From Neodontobutis hainanensis (lineage: Eukaryota; Chordata; Actinopteri; Gobiiformes; Odontobutidae): DNA of 64,000 bases. The number at the start of each line of letters is the position of its first letter. The first letter of the stretch is position 1. The notes under the pieces are model-generated. The model saw nothing but the letters and a program-made list of their open reading frames with translations. It had not been told where the DNA came from and made no database searches. This document shows, piece after piece, positions 11,721 through 24,090 of the stretch. The position numbers and the translations under genes were made by a program. The stretch lies in NCBI GenBank assembly GCA_024349245.1, contig JALDNG010000005.1, positions 19,348,501 to 19,412,500 on the forward strand, written 5' to 3'.

Positions 11721-14700
11721 ACAGTATAACATTAAACAACATATAACATATTTGTTAAAAAAGAAATAGGAAATATTACAAACTGTATTTATTTATTTAT
11801 TTATTAATAAAGCCCCTCCCACTGCCATTGTCCAGTGAGGACCCTACCCAGGCCCAGAACAGCTGGGATAGGCTCCACACAAGGCTGGCATTCTCACTAC
11901 ATGAAAACACAAACATTTGAATCCGGGTGGAGGTCTTTCATTGTGGATGCTGCTCTGCTCTTGCATAAACAAGCAACGTATGGGGTCAAAAATACAACAA
12001 AACTCGAGAGGACTGGTCACTTTCCAGAAAGAAGCAGCAGGTGGAGAACGAGTGGTAAGTTAGTAAATTATCCCAAAGTTTACTCACTAAAGACGTTTTA
12101 TTGTGGTTACCACTTAAACATATGTACATGCTCCTACAAATATCCATAAAAGATGAGCAAGAGGCCTTTCAAGCAACAATTATCTTAGCAGGTAAATGAT
12201 GAATGCCAAGTCCTTTCTGTTTGTGTCTGTGGTTAACTGATAGACTGATGTTGCGTTCTTGTGTAAACAACCCCAAGTTCATAAACACATTAGGTAAACA
12301 GGGTTTCCTGGGCCAGCTTTGATGAGGATTTGACTAAAAAATATTAAGTTACTACTAGCCCTGTTTTGAAAATGTATTCATTAATGTTATCTAAGCACAA
12401 CAATAGAAAAGTAATGTTATTAAAGTACTGTTTGATTACTGTTAGATTATTTCAGTTGAATACATAAAATCCTTGTTAATGTTAAAAGGACCATCGTATG
12501 CACCTCTTAACTGTGACACCTTCTCTCCTGCTCAGCTTTTTGATAAAGACCATGTATTCAACAGCTCACCTCACCAACACCTGTTTTGTTATTTGTTTTC
12601 CAGGTCATGTCAACAACAATTGGGGCATTGCTGCCTTTTTATTTCCCGCAGTTTCCTTTCCAGCGCTCCTCTTGTCGCTCTCCGGGGAGTTCATTTGAGA
12701 AACAGCACCTGCAGCTTTTAGTGGCATCATTAACAAAGGTCACATGTGCGCACAGTGAAATTCTACGCACAAGGATTCCTCATTGACTTGTTAATACACC
12801 TGATTTCCTCGCCCAGGGGTGAGGGTTTGCCCTTCGCTGTCTGCTTGATGAGAGGAGAGGGGGGGTGGGGGGGCACAAGGGTTTGGCACGTATGATTTAA
12901 TTAAGAGGCCGCTGATAACACTTCACACACAGTTAGTTAAACAAGCATGTAAATAAAAGCAACGGCGTTAATGAGCGGCAAAACAATTGAATAGGGGCTG
13001 TTCAGAGGACTCTGTGGATTCTTCCGCTGTAATCTCGCTCGGAAGCAGCACGCTCTTATCTGTCCTTTAGGGATTGTAGGATTTAGGGCAGAGCTGTGAT
13101 GATGTTTTTACACCACCATCATAGCATTATCTTAAGCACAGGGTTCTGTTGAAACAGTTTGTAGATTTGAAAGGCTGTGGGACGGCTGTGTAATAAATGC
13201 GGACAGATTATAGCAATAAGGAAAAAATATTGTCTATAGGATAATGTTTGTGTTATAAGAATTCTGATGGAGCACTTAACTCCTCTTTGACACATTGGTT
13301 CAGGCAGGCCCTGGTTTTACAACAAATCATTTTAGGATGTACTTTATTTGTGAAGTATTTGCTGAACAGTGAGACAAGTGCTGACAGGAGAATAACATGA
13401 GAGCAAACAGATCCATAACCTGATTCTGCCAGATCTAACTTCTCCACAGAACAAAGTCTGTTCCATAGAACCATCCAGAACGGCTCCCGTTAAGTGTTTA
13501 GAAAAGGGTAGGTACTTTAAATGAACACCTGGTCAGTGATTGGACTCATCAACGGCAGTTTTATCCAATCAGAGCAGCTTCATGTTCTTTACGTTTGTAA
13601 CGGTAAAACAGTTGCTACATCTTTAAGCCTAAAACACACCCAGACGTGTCAGTGCTGCCACATCTTTGGACACAACGAGCCGGTAAGGCCAGGGTTTGGA
13701 CTGTAAATTCCTTGCTTGGAGCAGGTCAAGATTTTTGTGAGTTTGCAAACTAACACATCTCAGAGATTGCTCAAACTGAACCTGAACTTACCTAGATCAA
13801 AACCTAAAACGCCTTCCAGCGACAGATCCAGCTGCAGCTCAAGGTTAACAAATCGTTGTTGGTAGATGCTCAGCCATGTAAGCAACTGAAGTGTCCAAAT
13901 CATTTTGTGTGGGTTGGGTCAGATCTGGCATGTTTCCATTACCTACAGGGGTAGAAAGAGTACCCAATATACGTTGCAGTTCCACACAATTAAACACAAG
14001 CAGAACTTCTGCCTCAAATATCCAATAAATGATAGACAATTGGTGCAGCTCTGTAAATTTAACGTTCAGAAAGAAAGGAATAAACTGAAAACAGTCTAAT
14101 GTTTCCTGCAGCAGCTGTACCTCCAGCCTCTCGCTGCTACAATAAGATTTATTCTTTCTTTAGATTAAATATTAACAATGCATGTAAGAATGCAAACTAA
14201 GTCTGCTTTAAATTCATTTTAATTCTCAAATAGCAACAAGACTTTTGTGGCACTTCAGTGATGTCATTGTTTCAGTAGCAGATGCTGCTCTTCAGGACCC
14301 AGCAGAGTGAAAACACGTGCCTCTTCAAGAGTTACCCATACCAAACCGTCCCATACCGTACCCACAGCAGAGTTGTGGCTGTACTCATGATCTTGCTGCG
14401 TCTTTGGCACATCCACTCAGCAGATCCTCAGGAGGATGTTTTGGTGCATATTTGAGGTCTCCCTCTGTCTGACACTATGCCAGCACTGAAACTTATTGAA
14501 CGCATTCAAATTGCCCAGTGATGTTTAAGCAAGTATGGATGAAAATATGGAATTGATTTATACATTTAATAAGCAAACCATGCAGAACAAGCCACATTTT
14601 AATATTGTAGCTATGAGTTTCCAACAAAGACAACTGCCCACTCTGTGGAGCACCTTGCAGTAAACACTCATAAATATGTGTGTATGAGTGTATATTCTCA

Positions 14701-17700
14701 TGTATAAATTAAAACTTATAAAACTAACAATAAAAATAAACCATCAAAAATGTCAAAAAACACCGCTGGGCGTAATTGCCAGGTCATTGTGGACATGACC
14801 TCATGTGTGGGCCCTCTGCAGGTCGAGGTTAATGTCGTGACTGGAGCAGGTCACTCTGGCACATGCAGAAAAAAACACTGCATCTCTAATGGTGCCACTC
14901 GCAGGAACCATTGGCGGTCAAAACATTGCGAGGAGCGCTGTCTGGAGCGGGACTGCGTCATTAGGAGTCAAGCAGCTGTGGCAGATCAGCCTTTTTACAC
15001 AGCCCACTGCACCGCTGCGTCCTTGTCCTCTGGAGCGAGTGTTTGCACAGCGGAGACCGGCCCGGGGCAGGTTCTGTGTGTGCCGTGCTCATCCGTGGAA
15101 CTGGAAACATGTAAAACACACTTGGGCGCCTGGGTTTTTGTGCTTAGTGTGCAAACAGGAGGCGAGCTTCACAGAGGGCTCATGTGTCGGAGAGGGAAGT
15201 GGGCCAGACACAACAGCGACTATGAACATGAAATATGACTCTGTGTCCAGATGACAGGAGGGAGCGCCGTCCCGCGGGAGATAAAGTGTGTAATTAGACG
15301 GCGCCGTGACACAAGGAAAATCTGGCAGCTCATTGGAAGATTGTTTGCAAACGCTGGGACTAAAGCTGGGTCTGGAGCATTGTTCTCGCTAAGAGCCGAG
15401 GCATGTGAGGATACTGCGAGGGGTCAGGTCGGGTGAAAGTTCCCCTGGGTCAGGATTAAGGTCACTTATGTAAATTGATCCAACGTAAGGAGCTTTGGAA
15501 AGACCCTACCTGCCACTCCAGTTTGGCAAATATTTTAGCAACACTGTGGTTTTTGTATTGAAATACTAAAGACTAATACTAAATACTAATAATTTTTGAT
15601 TGTGCTTGGCTTTTCATGTAGGCTACTGGAGAATACATAGTTTTGTGACTACAAAAGCTTATACACTGGTTCACAAATAGAACATGAAGAAGCAGGTTAC
15701 AAGCACAGACACAGGTTATTGCATAATTTCACTTAAACTAAGTGGATAGAAAGACATAAACAAACTAACGCACTGTTTGCACATCATCTTTGCCAAACAT
15801 CCTGCCATTAAGGGCACTGAATGGATGTTACTATACTGACTGTTGTTGTTTTAGTAGCTACTGCTTGTATTTCTTGCACACAATTAGGTACTGATTATTT
15901 GCACAGCACTAACCTGCACTGTAGGCTATTACTTCCAATCTCTGACTTGTTTTGCTGTTGTTGTATTTATCGTATTCTTCTTCGTATTCTTGTCACAACT
16001 ACTGGCTCTTCCTGTTATTGCTCACATAGCGCTTCAGCCTCTGATTCAGACTGACACATTAGCTTGGTTTGCAGTAGCTTTTTGTATACTACATAGATAG
16101 ACTCATCTACATATGTTACATAAATACCTAAATTTCATCTTAATGTATTTAGAAAACTGTAGATAGTAGTATCAATTATAAACTCGCATAATCTGAATTC
16201 TCTTAATACCCTGTGCAGAACTTTGAGACATTAAAAAACTGTAAATAAAATGTAGTGTTTCACCAATGGTACGTTTTGAGAACAGTGTGCAATCAATGAG
16301 CTTTAACATCAATCCAGCGGAGAGATTTTTGTAGAATACTGTCAAATTACTGGAGCTTGTATAAGATTGTAGCTTATGTTGTTTGTTTTTTTTTTTGGCA
16401 TTGTGAGATGGAAATGTAACAGGCCTGGCAATGTGGCAGTTGCACTTAGAGACCATTCACGGCTGCAGATCTTAAAAATGGCTTGTTGTTGATTCTTGAA
16501 AGTAGAAAATGATCTATTGAAATGCTGTACATTTGGCCGCTTGGAGTTTATATAATTATTTGTCATTGAAGAGTCAGTGCCTCGCTGTATATTTTGAGGG
16601 CCACATCAAAATAGTTGGTTTGACTTAGTTAAGCACAGGAAAGGTCGTAACTGGCCTCATTGTTTTAGTGGAAGTTTGAGTTTTATGTGCCCAATCTGAA
16701 AACAAGGTGGCAGAAGTTACTGAAATGAACTGTGTATTCCGAGTATTCTAACACCACATGTATTGTAAAACCAACATGCACATGTACAACACAGCCACTT
16801 TCTGGACAATGTGAGAAAATCAATTATACTTGAGGCCCATTTAGAGGTTATGCTAGGTCACCAGCAAGATATCCTCCGGGTGTGTGTGTTCAAACAAATT
16901 AGGATAAAGTGGATAGTGTGTGTGTGTGAACGGGGCTTCAGAAAGCACAATGTTCAACAGTAAAAACACAATTGTTCAGTAGACAATTTGATTTGGGAGA
17001 AATAATGTCTAATCAAGCTTTATTTAGATTTTTAATATGAAGTGGGAATGTCATTATCAATAGTGATCCCAAGTCAAAAGTAATTAGACTTAAGGTCAAA
17101 GGTTAGAGAAAGACAAGCGGCTGGTTTTGTCTGGCAGCCTGTGTCCAGGGTTAGAGTCTGTTCTCCATTAGAGTCTCACATTCCTGATTCAAACAGGCCG
17201 ACTGCCAAGCTGCCGGCCCAGAGAACGAGTTGTTGGCACTTCTCACTGTTCTTCATGCCGTCCTCCATGTCTCCGTCCTCTCGTATACATTCACGGCTGT
17301 CTTCTCACCCCTGGAGAGAGCAGACGGCTCCGTCAGACTTGATGTGTCAGCACTTGATGTTGTTTGCAGTTGAGTTGCGTGAGTTGTCAATCATAGTCTT
17401 GCTGGGACTGAGACAGACAATTGAAGACAGACGAATTCTACCAACGCATTTAAGATCATAATCAAAGTTGTTATTATAGGAAATTATGCACTATTTTCAA
17501 CTGCAGCTTAGTGGCACGATGGCCAAGCAAATAACCAGTACAACATGTTGATTGCCTGCCCATGAGATTTAAAAAGAGTCCAAATAAAAAGCCAGATTTA
17601 CTAATTGACTACACAATTGCAAATGCAATGCAGATTTACTAAAGTGCAGCACAAAGTTTCAATACAAATGTGTTTTTGTGAGTCATAGAGCAAACACTGG

Positions 17701-18619
17701 GGTCCACAGCATTTAAATGAGCATTATGTATAACGTATGTAGAGTGTAAATATAAAACATTCATTCTTGGGTACAAAAAATATATTATTATTATGTCAGT
17801 ACACATACATTTGCATTCATAAATAAACAAATTCATTACTTATTACATTTCATACATATAAAATACAGTTCTTAGCTTAATATATATCACAACTATGGTG
17901 TATCTTTTTAATGACTCTGTAAACATTAGGACAGTGTAGAATGACAAACACAAATATTGTTTCCATTGTTCTCATTTGACTGTGACAGAGTGTAATAGTG
18001 TCATCTCCGGTGTGTGTCCACTCCGAGAACAGACTGGCGGCCTGTCCTCGCGTTACCCCGGTCTCGCGCTGTGAGTGTGAGTGAGTGTTTGTGGTTTTTC
18101 CAACACTAGTAAATCCACCAGTGACGCTAACATCTCACAGATGTGTGCAGGCTGGAGCCTCCTGACTCCACTGCAGAGACTGATGAAGTGTGGGTGGGCG
18201 CTCCATTGATTTTTGTGTTGGAGAGATTAGTGCCTGTTAGGGTCACACGCTCAAAGAGGGGGAAGAAGAGGGGGGTTTGGACTGGAACATTCACCTAGAG
18301 CCTGACTTTAATTGTGCCAGTCCAGAAGAATGGCCAATAATCATTCAAATGGATCAAAGCCCCTCCCTTTACAACAAGAAAAGTCCTAAAATAGTATCAA
18401 ACAGTACAAACAGCCCAAAAAAAGTGGCACACATTTAAGCTAACTGGAATACAACTGAATCTAAGCAAAGTTTGAGTTTGATTTCACACAGAGGAAATAC
18501 TGTATGTTGTTGGCCATTCTAAGAACCAAGTACCACTTACACAGTTAAAGACGGTTTTGTCCACTGTGCTGTTTTCCAGAGCAATATAACCCATGGCCTG
18601 CTCTATACTGTAAAGGTAC
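11721..18619. other. intergenic DNA, no gene; several GC-richer islands
   Basis: No supported gene in about 6.9 kb. ORFs at 14750-15238 (162 codons) and 14889-15254 overlap each other in different frames of a GC-richer block and resemble nothing known. Candidate noncoding conserved islands by composition: 12560-13060, 14750-15430 and 18000-18260. An ATTT run lies at 11786-11805, a GT run near 16913-16928. A block around 13530-13610 shares TTATCCAATCAGAGCAGC and a following TTACGTT with 61430-61465. Confidence 0.5.
11811..11880 (-). mobile_element. LINE 3'-region fragment
   Basis: On the minus strand: GGAGCCTATCCCAGCTGTTC, then GGGCCTGGGTAGGGTCC and CTGGACAATGG. The same text, better preserved, lies on the plus strand at 43370-43530. 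It is a very common fish interspersed repeat; the exact LINE family is not assigned. Confidence 0.6.
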
Positions 18620-19275
18620 CAGAGTTGTAAATTTTCCGTCCTCGTCTATTATTACCTGTCATTTTTATACTTTAATAATACTTATAATGGCTTTTCATTT
18701 TACTCACATTTTAAGAAACTTCAATACAAGCATAGAGGACAGATTATTCATGTAATTTAAGAACAACAGATAACGTTACACAAAAAGTGAAAGGATATTT
18801 TGTGATTGAACTCTAGAGCACACAATATGATTCAGACAAAAATGAACTGAACTTAATTCAATTGCTGTTGTCGTGCCCACCTGACAAGTTTGTTACTTGT
18901 GTTAGCTTTTGTACAGATGTCGCAGAACATTTTTCATCCTTCCAACCTCAGCCACGTAAACTCCTGTTTGCACTGAACACAATACTCCCTCTTCTTCACC
19001 TCCTTTTTGCTGCTTAATTGTCCTGTAACAGCTTTCGGTGACTGCTCAGTGTTCACCGTTTGTTTTCCTTCATGCTCTGCTGCATCATGTCCTCTTTTTT
19101 CACTTTTATTAACAATATCAGAACTATTTGGCAATTTGAAAAAACTTCTGCTGTACCAAACTAAATGCAGCGTGACAAAGATGACACGATTCAAGATAAT
19201 TGCTGATTAATGTACATTCGCCACCAACTGGTAAGGACTAGGAATTACAATAGATCACCCTCACAATAATCCGTC
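18620..19275 (-). mobile_element. hAT element copy with TTF-type zinc-finger remnant, ends lost
   Basis: Read on the minus strand it matches the nested hAT at 47206-47999 over most of its length, from GGATCACCC/GATCCCCCT near one end to GGACGGAAAATTT near the other. Both copies encode KKREY-VQ--QEFTWLRLEG. Unlike the 47-kb copy the terminal CAGAGGTCGCA repeats are absent, so it is truncated or eroded at both ends. Confidence 0.75.
18934..19194 (-). pseudogene. hAT transposase N-terminal fragment
   Basis: 86-codon ORF with a lysine/glutamate-rich start, SSKKEVKKREYCVQCKQEF and TWLRLEG, then a stop. After the stop the sequence would continue with the TTF-type zinc finger (TFVQKLTQ and GGHDNSN-like residues), in other frames. 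In intact hAT proteins this segment precedes the catalytic domain. It is a relic, not a host gene. Confidence 0.6.
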
Positions 19276-19400
19276 AAAATTACCTGTATTTCAGTTGAAG
19301 TCATTTGTGGGTTTTTCTTTGCATCCCAAACTATTTTCCTGGCAGTTGTGGCTGAAATTTTTGTTTGTCTACCTGACCTTTTAATTTTCCAATTCTTAAA
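19276..19400 (-). pseudogene. Tc1 transposase N-terminal fragment
   Basis: Minus-strand translation contains FKNWKIKRSGRQTKISATTA and RKIVWDAKKNPQMTSTEIQ. A GRxxK linker followed by a second helix-turn-helix with KNP-(R/Q)-T-(S/T) is typical of the Tc1 transposase DNA-binding region. Only that part remains, and it abuts the hAT relic on its left. No inverted repeats were found around it. Confidence 0.7.
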
Positions 19401-21771
19401 GGAACGGTTAGTGAGACCAGTGGCCGTTAGGAGAACTGCAGTCAGTGTCCTGCTCGCTCTCGCTGGCGTGCACTCGTACGTGCACGACTGGGTAACCGAA
19501 GCAACAGACAGCCAACTACAGATGTTCACAGGACTTTGACATTTACAGAGAAGGTAAGAAAACCTAGACTTCTGCAGGTTTATTGTTTGACAGACTTTAT
19601 TGAGAGTAAACCCAATTTGACTCTCGAGTGCTGACACAGTCGGAAAGAGAACTCCTAAGACATGAGAGATAAGAGGGCAACTAATGTTTGACAATGGCAT
19701 GTTTTATAAAGCGTTGTTCAACACATTACAGCAGTTACTCTTTATAGTTATTAGCCAAATGCACACCATTGAAATGCATTGCAGGCACATGTTTCAAATT
19801 CAAATCAAGGGATCTATTTGAGCATGAACATTTGTTAATGACCTTTTGAAACACGAGAGATATGATCAAAGGGGGCTCATCCCATCTGTGTCTGTTTAAT
19901 CTGTGTCTTTATTCACAAGATGACACTTGCTCTTTGAAAACATTGACCACATGACTTTACCCAGTAACATATGCTATTACATGAAAACGGCTTTTTATAA
20001 TTCTGTCTAATAAAGAACAACAGTATTTAAAGGGGTTACAGAGGTTTTGTTTGATAAATCTTTGCAATATTACTTGAAACTGCATTTACTAACTGATAAC
20101 AGACTATTTATTAGGTGCACTGAAACAAAAATATTAATATACTGTACATTATCTGTGGACGAAGTGTGGCCTTATAAACATCAGCCAATGGTTGGCGTGA
20201 ACTTCACAGTTTCTACAATTATTATTAAGTGTTGGACTGTTTTGCAGAGCACTCCAGGGAGATGCATACTCACGAGATGCTGCACGCTCACTGCCAGGGC
20301 AGAGTGGACATGGTGAGAGGACAGCTGAAGCTATTTAAAACCTATAGTAAATTATCATGAGGTAGACCTACATCTTCTGTCTGGTTTGCTCTCTCCTCTG
20401 CAGCACAGTGAGAGAAGAAGAATCTCAAGAAAATTACGGACAAACTTGAGGGATGTTCGGATTTGTGTGCTGACACTGAACAGAAATGTACCAAACCTTC
20501 CAAGAATCAAAACCGAACCGAAATGTGACTTGTGTGTACCATTACACCTCTCGTGTTTTTGTAGCTCTGGTGCTATCACCATTTTTCATGCATTGTTGCT
20601 CCGCTGGTCTGACTGCGAAGTTGCAAAATAACTGAGAAACAACCAGGCAGGCAGTGGCAAAATAATTAATTTAATAATAAAATCATTTTTGTTTATTTTT
20701 TGGTGAAATTATTTGATTTTGGGGAATTTTGGTAAAAATTCAAACTTGTGTTCCAACATGGTAAAGCAACAGGCAGTTTGGTAATGCTAATTACCAAACT
20801 ATCAATTGTATGAATTAGTGGGAGTAATGTCGGGTGAGTTAAACTGCCAATATTACTCTTAGCATTACCAAACTGCCTTTTGTATCTCAAACTCCATTTT
20901 TAAGTAATGCTAAGTTGTGCTACTCATGGAAACAATTCTGAGCATTGAGTCCAACAGTGAGTCCACAGAAGTGAACAAACAACTTGTGTCCCCTTAATTG
21001 TGCAGGAGATTTGGGAGATTTAGTGATTCAAAATTCACTCAACACTCACAAACTTACTAACAGTTGTTGAAAATATCCTCTGTAACCCCTTTAATGACAA
21101 ACCACACATCCACACGTGCATAATGAGTTTTTGTTGTGTTAGCTACAGAAGTTAAAGGTGTGTCATGCAAAGAAGAAGCCATATAAAAAAACACCATCCA
21201 GAAACGCTGCTTTCTTCTCTAGTACAAAGTTCGTTTAAAATGGACTGAGGGAAAACGGAAAACTGTTCAAAGTCAGTGAATGGTTTTGATATGCAACTAA
21301 ATGAAAGATGCAGAATAATTGCAGCAGGGTATCTACTTCCACATCCAAGACACCTTTAACAGAGCCCTCTGGGCCTACACCATACCAGTAAACAAAACTG
21401 TCTGCTGTGAAAGTGAAACCGTGTAGAAAAACCCAGTTGTACATGCTGTAGATACAATCTTAAAGAGAACAAAGTCCTGTGGAGCCTACACAGGCATTCT
21501 GCAGCCAGAGCACAACGCTGGTGCCAGATAAAGGTCAGTTTAAACAGCCCCACTGCTGGAGTTCAAAGGTCAACAGCTTTTTTGTGTGCAGGTAAATGGA
21601 TTCTACATCCTTATCAACATTAACACAAACCGGTCATCTGATAGGCGGCATTCTGCTTTTAAAAAGCAAAGCTTACACTGAGCAAACTAGTTTTTTCTGA
21701 TCCAACAAGGTTTCCACAGTTTTCCACATATTAATTTCAATAATATTATACATAGAGGGACAAAAACAAAA
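19400..21771. other. intergenic DNA, no gene
   Basis: AT-rich with short unrecognised ORFs only. The sole recognisable item is the fold-back MITE at 20695-20885. Confidence 0.5.
20695..20885 (-). repeat. small fold-back MITE, copy B
   Basis: Minus-strand relative of the 1510-1645 repeat. It contains a perfect 18-bp inverted repeat, AGGCAGTTTGGTAATGCT at 20771-20788 and its reverse complement at 20861-20878. Between the arms lies the shared CTCACCCGAC / TACTCCCACTAAT block. No coding sequence. Confidence 0.55.
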
Positions 21772-22145
21772 GAAGAGGAGTTGACACTGTGATGAATAAA
21801 TGTGATGAGTACTTTGGGAATTTTGAGAAATGCTATATTGATTACATCTTCCATGAGCTTGGATGTTGGTCTAAAAATGTGATTGTTCTTTCTGTGGTGT
21901 TGGTGGGAATTCCTTTCCCCTTCATCCTCTCTCAGTTAGCTTTGTGCCCATTTATTCTCAGGGAGTGAAAGCAAAAAGTTGAGCCATGCACAGTCCCCTG
22001 TTATGCTGTGTTCTGGAGTTCGACTCCTGAATCCTAGTGTGACATATTTTGTACACTCCATACAAACTCTTTAATGACATACATGCTCAATTTCCCATAA
22101 TGCTGAGCTGTCCAATTTAGACTGGAGCCGTCTCCATCCTTCTCA
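21772..22145 (+). repeat. diverged duplicated block, copy 1
   Basis: Aligns to 22928-23300 from GAAGAGGAG-TGACACTGTG and AATAAAT-TGA-A-GTACTTTGGGAATTT, through TTCCATGA, CCCATTTAT, TGTTCTG, to CCCATAATGCT-AGCT, CTGGAGC-GTCT and TCTCACCTCTGT. About 370 bp, offset 1156 bp. Order of matching words is preserved, with indels. No coding potential. Confidence 0.7.
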
Positions 22146-22385
22146 CCTCTGTGATGCCTCTGTTACTGAATCCTGTTGTGGGATAAAGACAGTAAAATAT
22201 GAATTTCTACCAACAAGTACAATATAATATGTTTCTGCCATACAAGCTCTGACACTAAGGTATTTATACAACGCCTTTCCAACACTACAAAGAAGAAAAA
22301 TAGGATACAAAATATATTCAGTTTTCAGCACTTATCCAGTTTAGGTCCTGAAGAGCTGCTGTGGAACGTGAGATGAGAGTAGTCA

Positions 22386-22430
22386 CATGCATGTCTTTGG
22401 ACAGTGGGAGCAAGCCGGTGTGTGAACTCC
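22386..22430 (+). repeat. LINE 3'-region fragment
   Basis: CATGCATGTCTTTGGACAGT followed by GGGAGCAAGCCGG and GTGAACTCC matches the widespread fish repeat whose better-kept part lies at 43370-43530. A separate 35-bp piece (TTTCTGTGTGGAGTTTGCAT) lies at 60795-60829. Confidence 0.55.
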
Positions 22431-22927
22431 TTAAACAAAGCATTCCAACCAAGTGTATTTTGAAAATCCACTAGCAGCTTCAGGCTCAATTTATTCCTTA
22501 AAACAGACGGAAGTCTACTTTTTTCACTGTAGCCTTTTATTAGCCTGCAGTCTATTTCTTTAAAAAAAAGTGGCCAAACACCAAGAGACTCAAAGAAAAG
22601 CGTAGAGAGACTTTCCTTTGTGACACCCACTGCTGACAGTGATTTAACTCTCCTCTGCCGCTTTTGTCTCCCATTACCTCAAAGCCTGCAGCGTGAGCCT
22701 GTGTTGATGCTGTGTGTCAGCTGCGAGGCACGCCGCTGTACCATGCAGATGTAATCTACACCTCCCGGTGCCAGAGAACAGCATTTGAGTCTCAGCGGGT
22801 GGCCGATCCGTGTCAGGCTGACGGCCAAGCATAGCAACACATGTGAGTATCTGCTTTCACACGACACGTCCCGGGGGGAGGAATATAGGACACGGCCTGC
22901 TCTGCTGCTGTGTGTGGGGGGTGAAGC

Positions 22928-23410
22928 GAAGAGGAGCTGACACTGTGTTGAATAAATCTGACAAGTGCTTTGGGAATTTAGAAATGCATAAAAATTACAT
23001 TTTCCATGAACTGTTTAGTAACAGCTTGGAAATTAGCTTAACATTTTCATCTTAATAGCATCTTGTATGCTCTTATCTGTGAATTTAGTCAGTATCTTTC
23101 TCACTCAGCCTTCTGTCCCATTTATGCTTAACCAGTGATGCAGCAAAAAGATGACCCACTGTCCTCTTTTAAAACGTTTCCTGGTGTTCTGTAAAAAAGA
23201 CGTGTGATGTATTATGTACCTTCTACCCATGTCATCACGTCCCCATAATGCTCAGCTCTTCCTTTTATGCTGGAGCTGTCTGGACCTGTCTCACCTCTGT
23301 CTCTAACAACTGTTGGACGACCAGAGCAGTACAAGTTCACCCCTCTCTTGTTGACAATGCACCTTCTTGAACGAGGCGAGATGTAAGAAAGACAGAAATA
23401 TCCCTCAAAG
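22928..23410 (+). repeat. diverged duplicated block, copy 2, extended
   Basis: Partner of 21772-22145. Its continuation at 23355-23410 (CAATGCACCTTCTTGAACGA, GGCGAGATGTAAGAAAG) matches the very start of the window (9-66: CATGCACCTTTTCGG, GGCAAGATGTGAGAAAG). The block is therefore a dispersed repeat with at least three copies, one cut by the left window edge, not a simple local duplication. Confidence 0.65.
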
Positions 23411-24032
23411 GCAAGTACCTACTTACATCTAATCCATTTTGTCTTCGTCTGCTTCTTTGGACCGGGGATGAAGGGGGTCGGCAGTCTAAGCAGAGATGCT
23501 TAGACTTTCTTCTCTCCAGACATTTACTCCAGCTCTTCCGGGGGATTCCCTAAGCATTCTGAGAAACATAGTCCTTCCAGCTTATCCTGGGTCTGCCCTG
23601 GGGCCTCCTCACAGTGGAACGTGCCCCAAACACCTCCCCAAGGAACTGTTGTTATGTTAAGCTCAAAAAAACATTGTGCTCAAACTGTACCCAATGGTTT
23701 GCTGCAACCAATATTTCAGTCGGGAGCATGTCGGGAGAGGTTAATCGCCTCTGTCTTACGACCAGAAATCGGGTCAAATTTGGGCCAGAAATCACACAGT
23801 GTATGCCCGACTCAAGTTATTACAAGGGAATGAAAATAACCATTACTTTCTTTACAATCTTTATTTTCTTTCTACCTTATAACTTAAGGACTGCAGATGA
23901 AAAATAGACTCTTGGTGAAAGTGAAACACACAAATGTTTATTAATGTAATGTCCCAGATATTTTTTTTGAGATGTAGGTTTGTATAAGCTTATGACATGA
24001 TGGCACAAAGGTTACTGGTGGGGGCTCCTTAG

Positions 24033-24090
24033 GGGCTCACTTGGTAAAGTGCGTACAACAAAATCAGATGGACCCAAGTTTGACTTAAGG
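24033..24090 (+). repeat. possible decayed tRNA-like SINE head
   Basis: GGCTCACTTGGTAAAGTGC at 24034-24052 resembles box A, and ACCCAAGTTTGACT at 24072-24085 resembles box B at suitable spacing. No family body follows. Weak. Confidence 0.3.

Noticed and set aside
14750..15238. 162-codon plus-strand ORF, cysteine-rich
   Set aside because: Overlapped by another ORF in a second frame; cysteine spacing fits no family I know; low stop density explained by GC content.
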